Source: Histoplasma ohiense (lineage: Eukaryota; Ascomycota; Eurotiomycetes; Onygenales; Ajellomycetaceae). From it: DNA of 64,000 nt. Positions 46,305 through 56,289 of the stretch are shown here, one piece after another (position 1 is the first letter of the stretch; every line of letters begins with the position of its first letter). Both the position numbers and the translations under genes were made by a program. The notes under the pieces are model-generated. The model searched no databases and was not told the DNA's origin. It saw nothing but the letters and a program-made list of their open reading frames with translations. The DNA lies in assembly GCA_017607445.1 (NCBI GenBank), contig JAEVHH010000006.1, positions 1,426,001 to 1,490,000 of the forward strand, read 5' to 3'.

Positions 46305-48620
46305 TATTAAATAAATTATGAATTATGAATTATAAATTTACAGATCAATTTATTCAATTTATCTGTATTCTCAATAATGTTTGATAGTTCTGCAGATATA
46401 ATTTCATCAATTATTTCAGACTGCAAAAATCATTCTGAGTTCTCTAATCAAAGCAATAAATGTATATAAAATAGTTTATATTTTTGATATTCAATTGTTT
46501 ATATTTTAATCAACATTGATTCAAACAGCTACTCAGATTTGAGAACATCAAGAAAATAAAAAATCTTTAGTATAAAAATATATACAATCAAATCTGAATA
46601 GTTTATTGCAGTCTAATTAAAGAGAAATTTATAAGTAATTTCTTTTTATTCAGAATTAGTTGTAAATATAATGAAAAGAGTTAAGTATCTGTAATTGAAG
46701 ATAATTGCTATAGAATTCTGAAACAGTTTATATATAAAATATTTACTGCCTGAATAAAAAACAGATAATATTATATAATGATCAAACTGTTCACAATTCA
46801 TATCATCTATCTATATAGTATTACACAGATCATTATATTAATCAGTATAGATTTCTGATTAATCAATATAAACTCAGTTCAACTGTTATTCATCAATATT
46901 AATATAGACATCAATTAAATACTACTAAAACAAACATTCAGTCTGAAAAAGAGAAGCATCAACATCATTTTATTAAAAAAAAATAATATATATATCACAT
47001 ATACAGAATCAGATTATAACTATCACATTTATTTTTATTCTCAACAGTATTATCAATATCATTATCAGAGCTGTTGTAAGTAGATAAAAGATCTGCAAAC
47101 ATATTCATATCAATATATCAATTATAATCTTCAGAAGAGAAAAGTAGAATATAATGCAGTGAAAAATATAATAAACTGTAAAAGTTAATAGATATAAAAT
47201 TCAAATCAATACTAAGTTGTTGTAGTGTCAGAAAAATAATTTAAAGATGATAAGAGCTATTGAAAATATTCTGTATAATAACTATAATTTCTGAAATAGT
47301 AGATAGATTCTCTCAGCAGTGATCACTATCTATCTTCAGCTGTATAATAAAATTCAAATCAATATATACAACAAAGCTATTTTATAGTATGTTTCATACA
47401 GACTGATAAAACTGAATAAAAGAATTAATTTTAGAAATATTAATGATCAACAATATAATAGAAAAATATAGAAAAACAAATGAATAAACAGTAAACAATA
47501 TAATACAGATATAATTAAATATATTAGAATGTATAATAAAATTCATATCATTTATAATATCTGTATCAAATTGTAGATTATAAATTTATATTTATATAAA
47601 ACAGATATTTTCATCTAATTCAGATTTTAACAGCTCTTACAGATGATAGAGTTTTCTTTATATTTAAAATAATATCAAATTATCAGTAGTCAGATAATCA
47701 AGATATGAATTCTGTTTATATTTAAAAAATATAAATATCAGAAGTTCAGAACAGAATTGTAATTTTAAATATATCTACAAAAATACTTTATATCAATTGT
47801 ATTGTTATTAAACAGTTTATATAACTCTAATGAAAATTCTCAGACAAATGATAATCTCACAGCATCTTTTATACAGTATATAAAAAATATTGAAAAAGTT
47901 TTTGATAATTTATATACATATTTATTAATTCAATACTTAACTCTGTAGACAGAGCAGTAAACATTCATTTAATCAAAATTGAATAATTGATAGTGATAAA
48001 TATAGAAGTGAAAGTCACAGAGAATAGATCAGCAATTATAAATAATTGAAAAATTAACAATTGATTCAGAAATAGTTGAATCAATTCAAATATCAAAATC
48101 ATCAAAAATCAGCTGATTCAGTAAATTCATATATATATAATCAGCAAACTCATTCTGCTGCAGAAACTACAATAGCAGCTGTCAAATAATGATATTTAAT
48201 ATTATAGATATATTTATAATTGTGAGCTCAGCAGTCAATGCAGTTCTTGAAGATATAAATAATAGTATAAAATAAATGAGATAGACAGTTTTCACAGTAT
48301 ATATTACAGTATAACAACTCAATTTATTATAAATTGAGCACAGAAACAACTACATCTATTAATAATAGATGAAAGATTTGAACTGAATATATCTCATATA
48401 TACAATACTAAACTTGACAGTATGTAGAGTATGTACAGAATAATGTATTGAAATTTGAATTGAGACTATTCAAATATACTGAGAAAATAAGAATCACCAC
48501 ACACTGAATAGAGACACATGAAATGAGTATATTAATAATATATATATAGATTGTAATGAATGTAAAGAAGAATATAAAAAATATAAATATAGTAGAGAAT
48601 ATCTGTAAAAAAAGAATAAA
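46305..48620. other. A+T-rich stretch without recognisable genes
   Basis: 2.3 kb of very A+T-rich, CpG-free sequence. I see no ORF with a protein-like composition, no LTR and no tandem array. It looks like old repeat sequence mutated beyond recognition. Confidence 0.5.
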
Positions 48621-48624
48621 GATT

Positions 48625-48768
48625 AATATTAAAACTGTACAGAAAGCTATTCAATTCATTTATAGATTTGATGAGATTTATATAACATCACATGAGATTA
48701 TATTACAGAATATTACAGTATTTTTTTCAGGAAAAAAGTTGGTTTTTCTATAATATAAAGAGAGATTC
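48625..48768 (+). repeat. 145-bp repeat R, copy 1
   Basis: Similar to copy 2 (48855-48938 joined to 49939-49985). It starts tgtacagaaagctattcaat and ends with gttggtttttctataatata followed by aagagaga. This copy is the more mutated (acatcacatgag where copy 2 has atatcacgtgag). Confidence 0.7.
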
Positions 48769-48854
48769 TCTTTGTACAATTTTTTCTTTTGATTTCTTTT
48801 CTCTTTCTTTTCTTAATCAATTCATAATCTATTGTTAATTGAAGTATATCTGTT

Positions 48855-48938
48855 ATATGTACAGAGAGCTGTTCAATCCATTCATGAATTTGATGAGGTT
48901 CACGTGATATCACGTGAGGTCATGTTACAGTATTTTTT
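48855..48938 (+). repeat. Repeat R, copy 2 left part, with perfect palindrome
   Basis: Includes CACGTGATATCACGTG at 48901-48916, a perfect 16-bp palindrome with two CACGTG hexamers. The repeat is interrupted after gttacagtatttttt and continues at 49939 with ttttttcagggaaaaag, bracketing a 1-kb insertion. Confidence 0.7.
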
Positions 48939-49938
48939 ATTAGTGGGTACTACTGTTGGCTCTAGGCTGTCTATCATGGACTAGCGCACCGCACATATAT
49001 GCCTCAGCTGCTGACATGCTAATACAACCACTTAGATATCTCACAGATTATGATCTGAATTGCTTGTTTTTTTATTAAATCTTTCACTGCTCATCTAATG
49101 TCTTGTGAGCTGCTACACTGATCAGCAGAAGGAATTCTGATGAAGGCTAGAAGAGCTTTGATTGCAGGAAAAGATTATAAATTGATTGATATAGAGAGGG
49201 AGAATGCCTCCTAGAACTCAAGCTACCATGAGAATGGATATCTCAGCTAGCAATGAGGAATACAAATCTACCACTACCTCTGAGTCACTGGACCCAACAA
49301 CGACCGATATCTTGATACAGATGATGATGGAATATTTGAAAAAGCAAGATGAATGTCTGAAGAGAATGAATGAATATTTGAACAGAAGAATGAGAAAATT
49401 CTTACAAAAACCAGCTGAAAACTCTGATTCTCTGTCAAGAAGAGATCAAGAGAATATCAAACAAGAGAAAAATGAAATGAAACTGACTGTACAAGTCACT
49501 GTCACTACTCCTCCATCTACTGAAGAATCTTCTGAAGAATCAATCATCAAAGAACCTTCTATAAGAACCATCATGATGAGATTAGCCATTAAGAATATCA
49601 CCATCATCACCACCACCACCACTACCACCACTGCTATCAAAGAATCTCTCAAACATCGATACTACTACCACAAACCGAAGCCTCACAGATGCCGAAAGGG
49701 TGAAGGATAAAAGAATATAAAGAATAGCTTGATTTGATTTTGTAATTTCATGTATAATAGAATTTCTAGATAGATAGATATCTGTACAGCTGCTAGTTCG
49801 AGGAGAGGTGTTGGCCCTAGGCTGCCTATCACGGACTAGCGCACCGCACATATAACGGCTACCCTATCACGTGCCACCCAACATATTGTGTTGCTCTCGC
49901 GTAGTTAGTTTAGTAATGACAACAACGTTATCCTCCCA
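48939..49938 (+). mobile_element. Small LTR-like element inserted in repeat R
   Basis: About 1 kb. A 45-bp direct repeat begins TGTTGGCYCTAGGCTG at 48952-48997 and 49810-49855. The right copy extends to CCTCCCACA, the TG...CA form of LTR ends, and a purine tract (gaggagagg) precedes it. A single gag-like ORF lies between. Beyond 45 bp the two ends diverge, so the left LTR is damaged or the element is not a simple LTR pair. No RT or integrase. It may be a non-autonomous or deleted element. Confidence 0.5.
49204..49710 (+). CDS. Gag-like ORF in the small LTR-like element
   Basis: 168 codons, fully open, with a good start context (gagggagaATGCC). The N-terminus MPPRTQATMRM resembles gag starts of Ty3/copia-type elements. 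A helical, basic middle section (MMEYLKKQDECLKRMNEYL) is likely coiled-coil. Then come an acidic stretch, a polythreonine run and a basic His-containing C-terminus. There is no zinc knuckle. It lacks RIP-type stops and keeps CGA/ACG codons, so it is young or was spared. It could be a truncated gag. Confidence 0.45.
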   Translation: MPPRTQATMRMDISASNEEYKSTTTSESLDPTTTDILIQMMMEYLKKQDECLKRMNEYLNRRMRKFLQKPAENSDSLSRRDQENIKQEKNEMKLTVQVTVTTPPSTEESSEESIIKEPSIRTIMMRLAIKNITIITTTTTTTTAIKESLKHRYYYHKPKPHRCRKGEG

Positions 49939-49985
49939 CATTTTTTTCAGGGAAAAAGTTGGTTTTTCTATAATATAAAGAGAGA
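49939..49985 (+). repeat. Repeat R, copy 2 right part
   Basis: Matches 48721-48768 almost exactly (ttttttcagggaaaaagttg, then gtttttctataatataaaga). It restores copy 2 when the 1-kb insertion is removed. Confidence 0.75.
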
Positions 49986-50240
49986 TGAAAACTCAGAGCA
50001 TCTTCTTTTACTTTGTACAAAGTATACAGAGTTAAAATTGAGATTGAGAAAGAAGTTTGAATTGAGACAGTTAAATTTAAAACTTTTGTTCAATACAAAA
50101 ACTGAAAATGAATTTTTGATTGAATATTTAAAAGAATCAAATCTTGTTATATAGTCTTTTAGCGCTTGAGAATGCTTTGCTGCATCATACAGCAAATAAC
50201 ATCTAGCAATAACAATATCAGATTATATACAGTATAAAAA
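49986..50240 (+). pseudogene. LINE fragment, same family as the composite's 3' part
   Basis: Encodes ENSEHLLLLCTKYTELKL and the following helix, corresponding to 29755-29910. It begins abruptly after repeat R and loses the frame at about 50150. A 5'-truncated copy of the second LINE family. Confidence 0.7.
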
Positions 50241-50339
50241 GAAGTAACTTATAACTAGTCTCAAAAAATCATTTCAATATTATATTCAACCTCAATATTA
50301 TAGTAAAGATATTATAATACTATGTAATATATTTCATTA

Positions 50340-50490
50340 TTTTCTGAGACATTTCACTTTCTGAGATACTTTACATTCTGAAATATATCATTTTCTGAGG
50401 CATACTACTTTCTGAAATGTATCATTTTTTGAAATATATCATTTGCTGAGATATATTACTTTCTGAGACACACTACTTTCTGAGACACTA
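50340..50490 (+). repeat. 17-bp tandem repeat
   Basis: Nine diverged units near TTTCTGAGAYATAYTAC, separated by transitions only. No coding potential. Confidence 0.75.
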
Positions 50491-50942
50491 AATCATATGA
50501 TATTAAAACTGAAGAGAGTTTGATTAATCTCATTAAAGTATTGACATTAAATTATTTATTACAAATAGTTGTATATTATATATATATATTTTAGCTCTCT
50601 GATATTTATTAAAACATCTTATATAAAAAGAGTATCTATTTATGAATTTTGGAGATTAATACAGAAATGTAAATCATATCTGAAAATTATACACAGATTT
50701 TAAAGTAACTAGAAATAATATACATTTATTGAAATATACTCATTTGTTATCACCCCCCACATCTATCTACTACTTTATTAAAAAAGAAAAAGAAGAATAT
50801 TTCTAAAAAATAGCTAGTTTTTCAACTGATAATCAAAACTTTAGCAATAAATACTGACTCAGCTATTTATTACTTTAATTTTAAATTATTGTTAAACTAC
50901 ATCATTTAAAATCAAATCAAATACTTAACTGTTTGTCATTTA

Positions 50943-51564
50943 TTACAATGCACAATGCCCACGCCAAGTTGGTCCTGTTTGACCGATACAATTATGACAC
51001 CGTGGATCTTTTTGTTGACATTCACTATTTAAACGGCAAGAATAAATATCACACATTATTTTACGTGTCAATAAATTAAGTTTCTCTGATTTTGAGTCTA
51101 ACGACTCGGAGTCACTCATAGACCTTCCAGATAGAATAGATGCCATAGTATATTCAGAAGGATTCCAAATCTCATCTTTCTCAATTGAAGAAAGATTGTT
51201 TTCCCATAATGCTGCTCGATTGTTTTCAGATTCTAATGAATATTTTCTGTTTATAAGTGTAAAATCCTTATCAGATAATAATTTATAATCAATCACTTTA
51301 TTATTGCCATCAAAGGATCGTAAAATCCCTTTATTATCTAAATGTAAATATCCATCAATATCAGTTTTAATATTATTTCCAAGTGCTACAAATTTCTCCT
51401 CAGCTAATATTTGTGGTTGCTGTAAATTTTTGAAAAATACGATTAACTTGTGAAATTTTTAGTGAAATTTAAATATGAAAGTGAAATAGACTTACTAATG
51501 TTTCTTGAGCTGCTACATACAAACAAATAATTAAGTTGATAATAACTAATGTATAAAAATACAT
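50943..51564 (-). CDS. Small secreted cysteine-containing protein, two exons (effector-like candidate)
   Basis: Exon 1 is 51564-51496 (23 codons). A 76-nt phase 0 intron follows (GTAAGT donor at 51495, TTTACAG acceptor ending 51420), then exon 2 51419-50943 ending in TAA. The product has 181 residues. Residues 1-19 form a signal peptide (MYFYTLVIINLIICLYVAA). The mature part has no recognised domain. It ends in six cysteines spaced C-x4-C-x5-C-x6-C-x2-C-x11-C in the last 38 residues, likely three disulfides. There are no premature stops, and CGA, CGT, CGG and TCG codons survive, unlike all surrounding repeats. Secretion is predicted; an effector role is only an inference from size, cysteines and its place among decayed transposons. 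Confidence 0.75.
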
Positions 51565-52171
51565 ATTGAAATATTAATAAAGATAATTTATAAAGAATAA
51601 AGATAATTAGTTTTGATTTATTGTAATATATATACTTCTATAAATTTTATGAATTCATAATCTATAAGAAGAATCTTTTATATTTAATGCTTTCATAAAA
51701 TTCTCCTTTTGACCGGGTTGAAATGTAAGGTTATTACAATATGTTAATATAATAAGTTTAATTTTAAAATTTCTATGAACTCATTTTTCAAAAAGAAATT
51801 TAAAAAATTAAAGCTTATAGACTATAGTTATTTTCAATATATTATATAATTATAAAGTAAAAGAATATAAAAAGTAAGATATAAAAAGTACTTTAATAAT
51901 TGCTCAGCCACACTAAGGCAAAACAGCTCGATTATTATCAGTGTTATATTGATAGTAAAAGAGACGAACCAATTTAAACCGTTAATAGTAAGAATAAAAA
52001 TTTCTAAATATTTAAAATAGCTAGAAAAATATTTTATCTAACACTTTTCTATAATATTGAGCCTTTAAAAGAGCGTGATAATAACTTATAAATATAAATA
52101 TTATTATCATATTAAACACGGCTAGAGTGGCTGCTGGGACCATGAATTACATAAACATTTGATTTGGTTTG
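51565..52171. other. Intergenic A+T-rich sequence upstream of the secreted-protein gene
   Basis: Likely contains the gene's promoter (TATATATA near 51628 on either strand). It retains some CpGs (gaccgggttg, gagacgaacc), so it is less mutated than the flanking repeats. A repeat E-like snippet (gggaccatgaattac) occurs at about 52137. No gene seen. Confidence 0.45.
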
Positions 52172-52417
52172 TGTAATGGGTTAGCATCTGTTAGTAGTTA
52201 ACTTACACAATCAACTCCTCTTCTGCATCTGCTTGTCCTTGTCATCATGATCCCGCTCCGCATTTGTATAGTTTCTAACAATTCCTTTACATAACTTATA
52301 ATGTTCTTTCACTCTGTCTCTCACTGTGATATAGCTTCTGATACTCTTCTTTTTCAATCTCTTTTCTATAAGAACTTTTTTTCATACAATCTTTTCTTTC
52401 TATCTTTTTTCTCTTTC
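52172..52417 (+). repeat. D-family LTR, truncated
   Basis: TGTAATGGGTTAGCATCTG onward aligns with the reverse complement of the 394-bp D LTR at 55883-56276 (ttagtagttaacttacacaa, tctaacaattcctttacata, ctataagaac). It is cut by the B LTR at 52418. Confidence 0.75.
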
Positions 52418-52738
52418 TGTGATACATTTATTTATTATTTCCTTTAGATTCTCTTTGTTTATTCTTATCTTTTTCCATTATATTCTTGCTATCACAGTTT
52501 TTATACATGTATATATATGGTTATATGTATTCTGCACATCTTCTTTTCTCTTTCTTTTTCTTCTTTGTGATTAGCTACTATAAATACTATCACTATATTA
52601 TTCTATTTTTTATTAATATATTTTATATTCTATCTTCTACTATTCACTCTTCACACTATCATCATCTTTTACAGTTTCTAATCACTCAATCATTGAGAGA
52701 TGATCTGTTGAGTAACAGTTATAATCTATATTCACAGT
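52418..52738 (+). mobile_element. Family B 5' LTR and leader (B3)
   Basis: LTR 52418-52673 (TGTGATACATTTATT to TTTTACA), shorter in the ctaca microsatellite. The candidate RNA start is TGTGATTAG (52566-52574) and the primer site CTAATCACT (52678-52686), which still pair at 8 of 9 positions. The gag leader is cut at about 52738 by LINE L4. Confidence 0.82.
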
Positions 52739-53545
52739 ATTCACTGTGTTTGTACACTCATGAATGTAGAGATACATTTGAATTTTCCACTTTTCTAACT
52801 ATTTTTTGTATAATTTTAATCCTTCAACTCATTTAATATCATCATATACTCTCTATAATTACTCTATATATATATACTGCACAGATTGAGTGGTCATGAA
52901 GCTCTCATCATTCTTTCATCTACTCAAGAATATCAATACAGTCTACATCAGATCACTGAAGCTGAAATCATCAATCAATTTTATTACTGAAAAGACTGAT
53001 AAAAGATAGAGAAAGACTGTCATAATATCTTCTTCAGTTTTCAAAGAAGTCAGTAACAGCATCTTCATAGTCATCTCTCAGCTGTAGAAGTAGTTTGAGA
53101 AGACTCAGCAGTAACAGAATCTGTAATAGAAAGCTTTTATTAGATTGATAAAGATTCTGAATAACTGAATTGAAAAGAAAAAATAGTTAGTCAATTAGAA
53201 CTTTATCTGAGTCTTCTATAAAAGATTTGTTGAATATATGACAGTAGATTTGAATGCAGTGTCAATTCTGAGAGAAAATACTACTTTGAATACTCATTCA
53301 CAGTTAAATACAGCAAAGACAATTGAGAGAGAGCTGATTATCTAAGTGAGTATTATTCAGAGAGAGAAAAACTTTGTTGTCTCTAAAATTATCTCTGTTA
53401 AAACTGCAGCTTTCTCAGCAGACAGAGCTAGTGGAGTCAGTCTGCAGCTCAAAAACATCAGTCAGTCAAGAAATTTCACAGAGAATATAAAATAACAGAA
53501 GAACTTATGAGTTCTTATCATTCTTCAATCAGAGAAACAGATTAC
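52739..53545 (+). pseudogene. LINE L4, 5' end with ORF1 start
   Basis: Matches L1 from near its 5' end (atgaatgtaggggtacattt) through the first half of ORF1 to about 16480. It is then interrupted by the A4 LTR. Strongly mutated: the ORF1 frame has many stops. It supports the assignment of the L1 5' boundary. Confidence 0.82.
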
Positions 53546-54775
53546 TGTAATAGATGCAACGGAAATATCTTATATTAGAAAATAGCTACATGGCGATAGA
53601 AAGGTATAGCCCCGGTGGTTGAATGGGTAATGCAGCCACCAGATAGTGCCTTGATGTGGGGACTCAAGATTTGTGGGTTTGAAACCCACAGAGGACAACA
53701 TTACATCTAGAGTCAACTTCTCAGCTTCTAAAATAATGAGATGTGAACTTGTCAAGTAGATATCTTCAGATGAATCTATTATCTGATTTAGCTTATTGTT
53801 TCTGAGCTGGAAATCTGTATTGCATGTATTAAATTCTATCTTTCATTAATTTTTCTATGTTCTTGTTATATTCTTGGTGTCATTCAACACTAAGCATTCC
53901 TCTGATATAACCAACTCTTGCCTGTATTTAACATCACACAAGGACTTGTCATAAGCGCTGCTTGCATATGAGTATAATGGAAAAAAAAAAAAAAAGATAG
54001 AAAGGTATAGAACATGTTAGAATCAATTATAATAAACATAATATGATGATAACATTATCTATATAGTGCTCACTGATATCTGTAGATCTTAGAAGATCAG
54101 TGATGAGCTTTGAATAACAGAAATTGCTATCTTTTTAATATTCTTTGTATGTACTTCATACTATTTTTGTAACTATATCTATAATCATCTCTTACAATTA
54201 TAATTGCTCTTAACTTTATCTGAGTGATCTGTTGTTACACACATCTACAATAAGATTCACAATATTAGTTAGAACACATAAGATGATCTTGATATATACA
54301 AGATCTCTTGAAAATCAATCTGAATTCTCTATCATCTCTGACAATCACAATGCACATCTGCAACAGTTGAATGATCAAATTTATGAACAGAAGCAGTAAT
54401 TAGCTATTCTGCATATGCAACAGCAGCTCAATGAGTTGAAAGTACAGATTCATGAAGATATTCTCATTGAATCTCAATTAATCTAGAATATCACTGTAGA
54501 ACCACCACAAAATCAATCTACAGATGATATAAATGATGATAATGAGACATCACTGAGATTGAAGATTAAGGACTACTATTGAGAAAAAAATATATTAGAA
54601 TTTAAAGACTATAAAGATCATATATTGACTCTTTTTACATATCATCACTGATATTATTGAAAAGAAGAATACAAGATAAATAATGCTAAACTCTATCTTA
54701 ATATCTACATTAAGTAAAAATGATTGAATTTTGTATCATTATATAAAAGATATGAAGAAGCAACACTATTGACTT
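53546..54775 (+). mobile_element. Family A element fragment A4 (5' LTR and gag)
   Basis: LTR 53546-54196, about 250 bp once the SINE and its TSD are subtracted. Then the primer-site region (ttataattgctctt) and gag leader and N-terminus to about 54775, where LINE L5 begins. The gag start is decayed. No pol or 3' LTR. Confidence 0.82.
53610..53995 (+). mobile_element. tRNA-derived SINE in the A4 LTR
   Basis: 386 bp flanked by a 15-bp target duplication GATAGAAAGGTATAG (53595-53609 and 53996-54010). The head holds an A box (TGGTTGAATGGGT) and a B box (GGTTTGAAACC, one transition from consensus) with a perfect GTGGG/CCCAC T stem. The body has no ORF. The 3' end is a run of 15 A. Different in sequence and tail from the composite at 28629, so it is a second SINE family. 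Confidence 0.88.
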
Positions 54776-55882
54776 GCTTTGACTATGCAGATAATCTGAA
54801 CATTTGACAGACTACTCACTCACTTAACAACAATACCACTCTTCTCAGTCAGAATATACAGAGTATTCTGAGATGAGTGAAGATAAATAAGATAGTCTTC
54901 ACATCAGAGAAACTTGAAATAATTCATCTTATAAGAAAATAATACAATGAAATATCAGCAGTAGTTGTATCTGAGAATCTCACTGTTCACTCTGTTACTG
55001 TCTCAGCTGAATAGAAATCAGTATTTCATTGACTGAATATACATTTTGACAGAAGATTGATCTGAAGATCATATATTTTTATCTGAGTAAAAAAAACAAG
55101 ATCTGTTGCTCAGCATATCTAAAGTCTGAAAAAATCAGAGATAGACTTTCAGTAAATACTCTGTAGAAGACAGTCATTATCTATATAATCTTCTCACTGC
55201 TCTATAACACAGAGATCTGATACAGCAGCTGTATGCAGTCAGTAAAATATATGAGCAGAAGTGAGAAGATTAGCTCTCATCTGAGATAATATATGAAAAC
55301 AATTGAGAAAATACTTACTATAGCAGTCAGAGAAGTTCTTTCAGTTTTTCATACATCATTCATTGAAACTCTATATCAGAATACTGAACTCTCATCAGCA
55401 ATGATAACTCTGAAGAAGATTAAAATGCATTTTGCAACAAGACTTCAGATAATGAATAAGAAGCATTCACTGATTTCACAGATAGCTTCTTCAATAATCA
55501 CACAAAAAAGAGAGACTGAAATCTGATAGTATTCAAAGATCAAGATTCAGAGATTGATGATGCTGCTATCTACAGTCAATAAATTCACACTTATCATTTC
55601 ACACTACTCAGAGAAATGCAGAGCAAATCTCACAGAGAGTATAGATAAAAAAAATACTGTTCAGATATAAGAAAAATAATGAAAAAGTCAATTCTCAATG
55701 AATTTATATATTTTCTCAGATGAATCAGAACAGATTCTTGATAACAATAAATAGATAAGCTATAGCTTTATAATCTATTAGAGAAATAAACAGCTGATCA
55801 GCTTCTCAGCTGTACTGAGTTCTATATCATATATCTTCAACACTGAAACAATTAATGTCTGCTGAGTGTTAGAGTATATAGT
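54776..55882 (+). pseudogene. LINE L5, internal fragment (RT to RNase H)
   Basis: Starts at a point equal to 19548 of L1 (gctttgactatgcagataat) and ends in RNase H at about 20655, where the D LTR is inserted. One 77-codon stretch (55293-55526) remains open. Heavily mutated otherwise. Confidence 0.82.
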
Positions 55883-56276
55883 TGTAACAGGCGTACTTCG
55901 ATTAACAATCTAGCACTATTCTAAATACAGATTGTGAATTGATTAAGAAAAGAAAGAGAAAAGAGATCAGAAGAAAAGGTCATATAAAAAGAGTTCTTAT
56001 AGAGAAGAGATCAGAGTGAAAGAATATCAGAAACCACTCCACAGTGGAGCATGAAGTGGAGTATGAAGTGGAAGAATGTTGAGGGTTACATGGAAGAATT
56101 GTTAGAACTATGTGAGTGTGGAGTGCAAGGCAGAGAGAATTACATGAAAGAATTGTTAGAGACTACACAAGCACAGAGTGCAATAACAGAGATGAGTAGA
56201 TGTACACAAGCATGAAATGTGAGGCAGAAGGGATTGATTGTGTAAGTTAACTACTAATGAGTGCTAACCCATCACA
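55883..56276 (-). repeat. 3' LTR of D
   Basis: 394 bp; minus strand TGTGATGGGTTAGCACTC to CGAAGTACGCCTGTTACA. It includes an internal imperfect duplication (tctaacaattctt, then atgtaa) and CACT-rich repeats. Confidence 0.82.
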
Positions 56277-56289
56277 TTATCCCCCTCTA

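Noticed and set aside
46305..48620. Centromere or replication origin because of extreme A+T
   Set aside because: No satellite structure or other signal; simple mutational decay explains it.
49582..49851. Minus-strand ORF over the small LTR-like element
   Set aside because: Antisense to the intact gag-like ORF and composed of its complement (threonine run read as Val/Gly).
53610..53690. A functional tRNA gene
   Set aside because: The B box has a transition, the acceptor arms pair poorly and a poly(A)-tailed body with TSD follows. It is a SINE.
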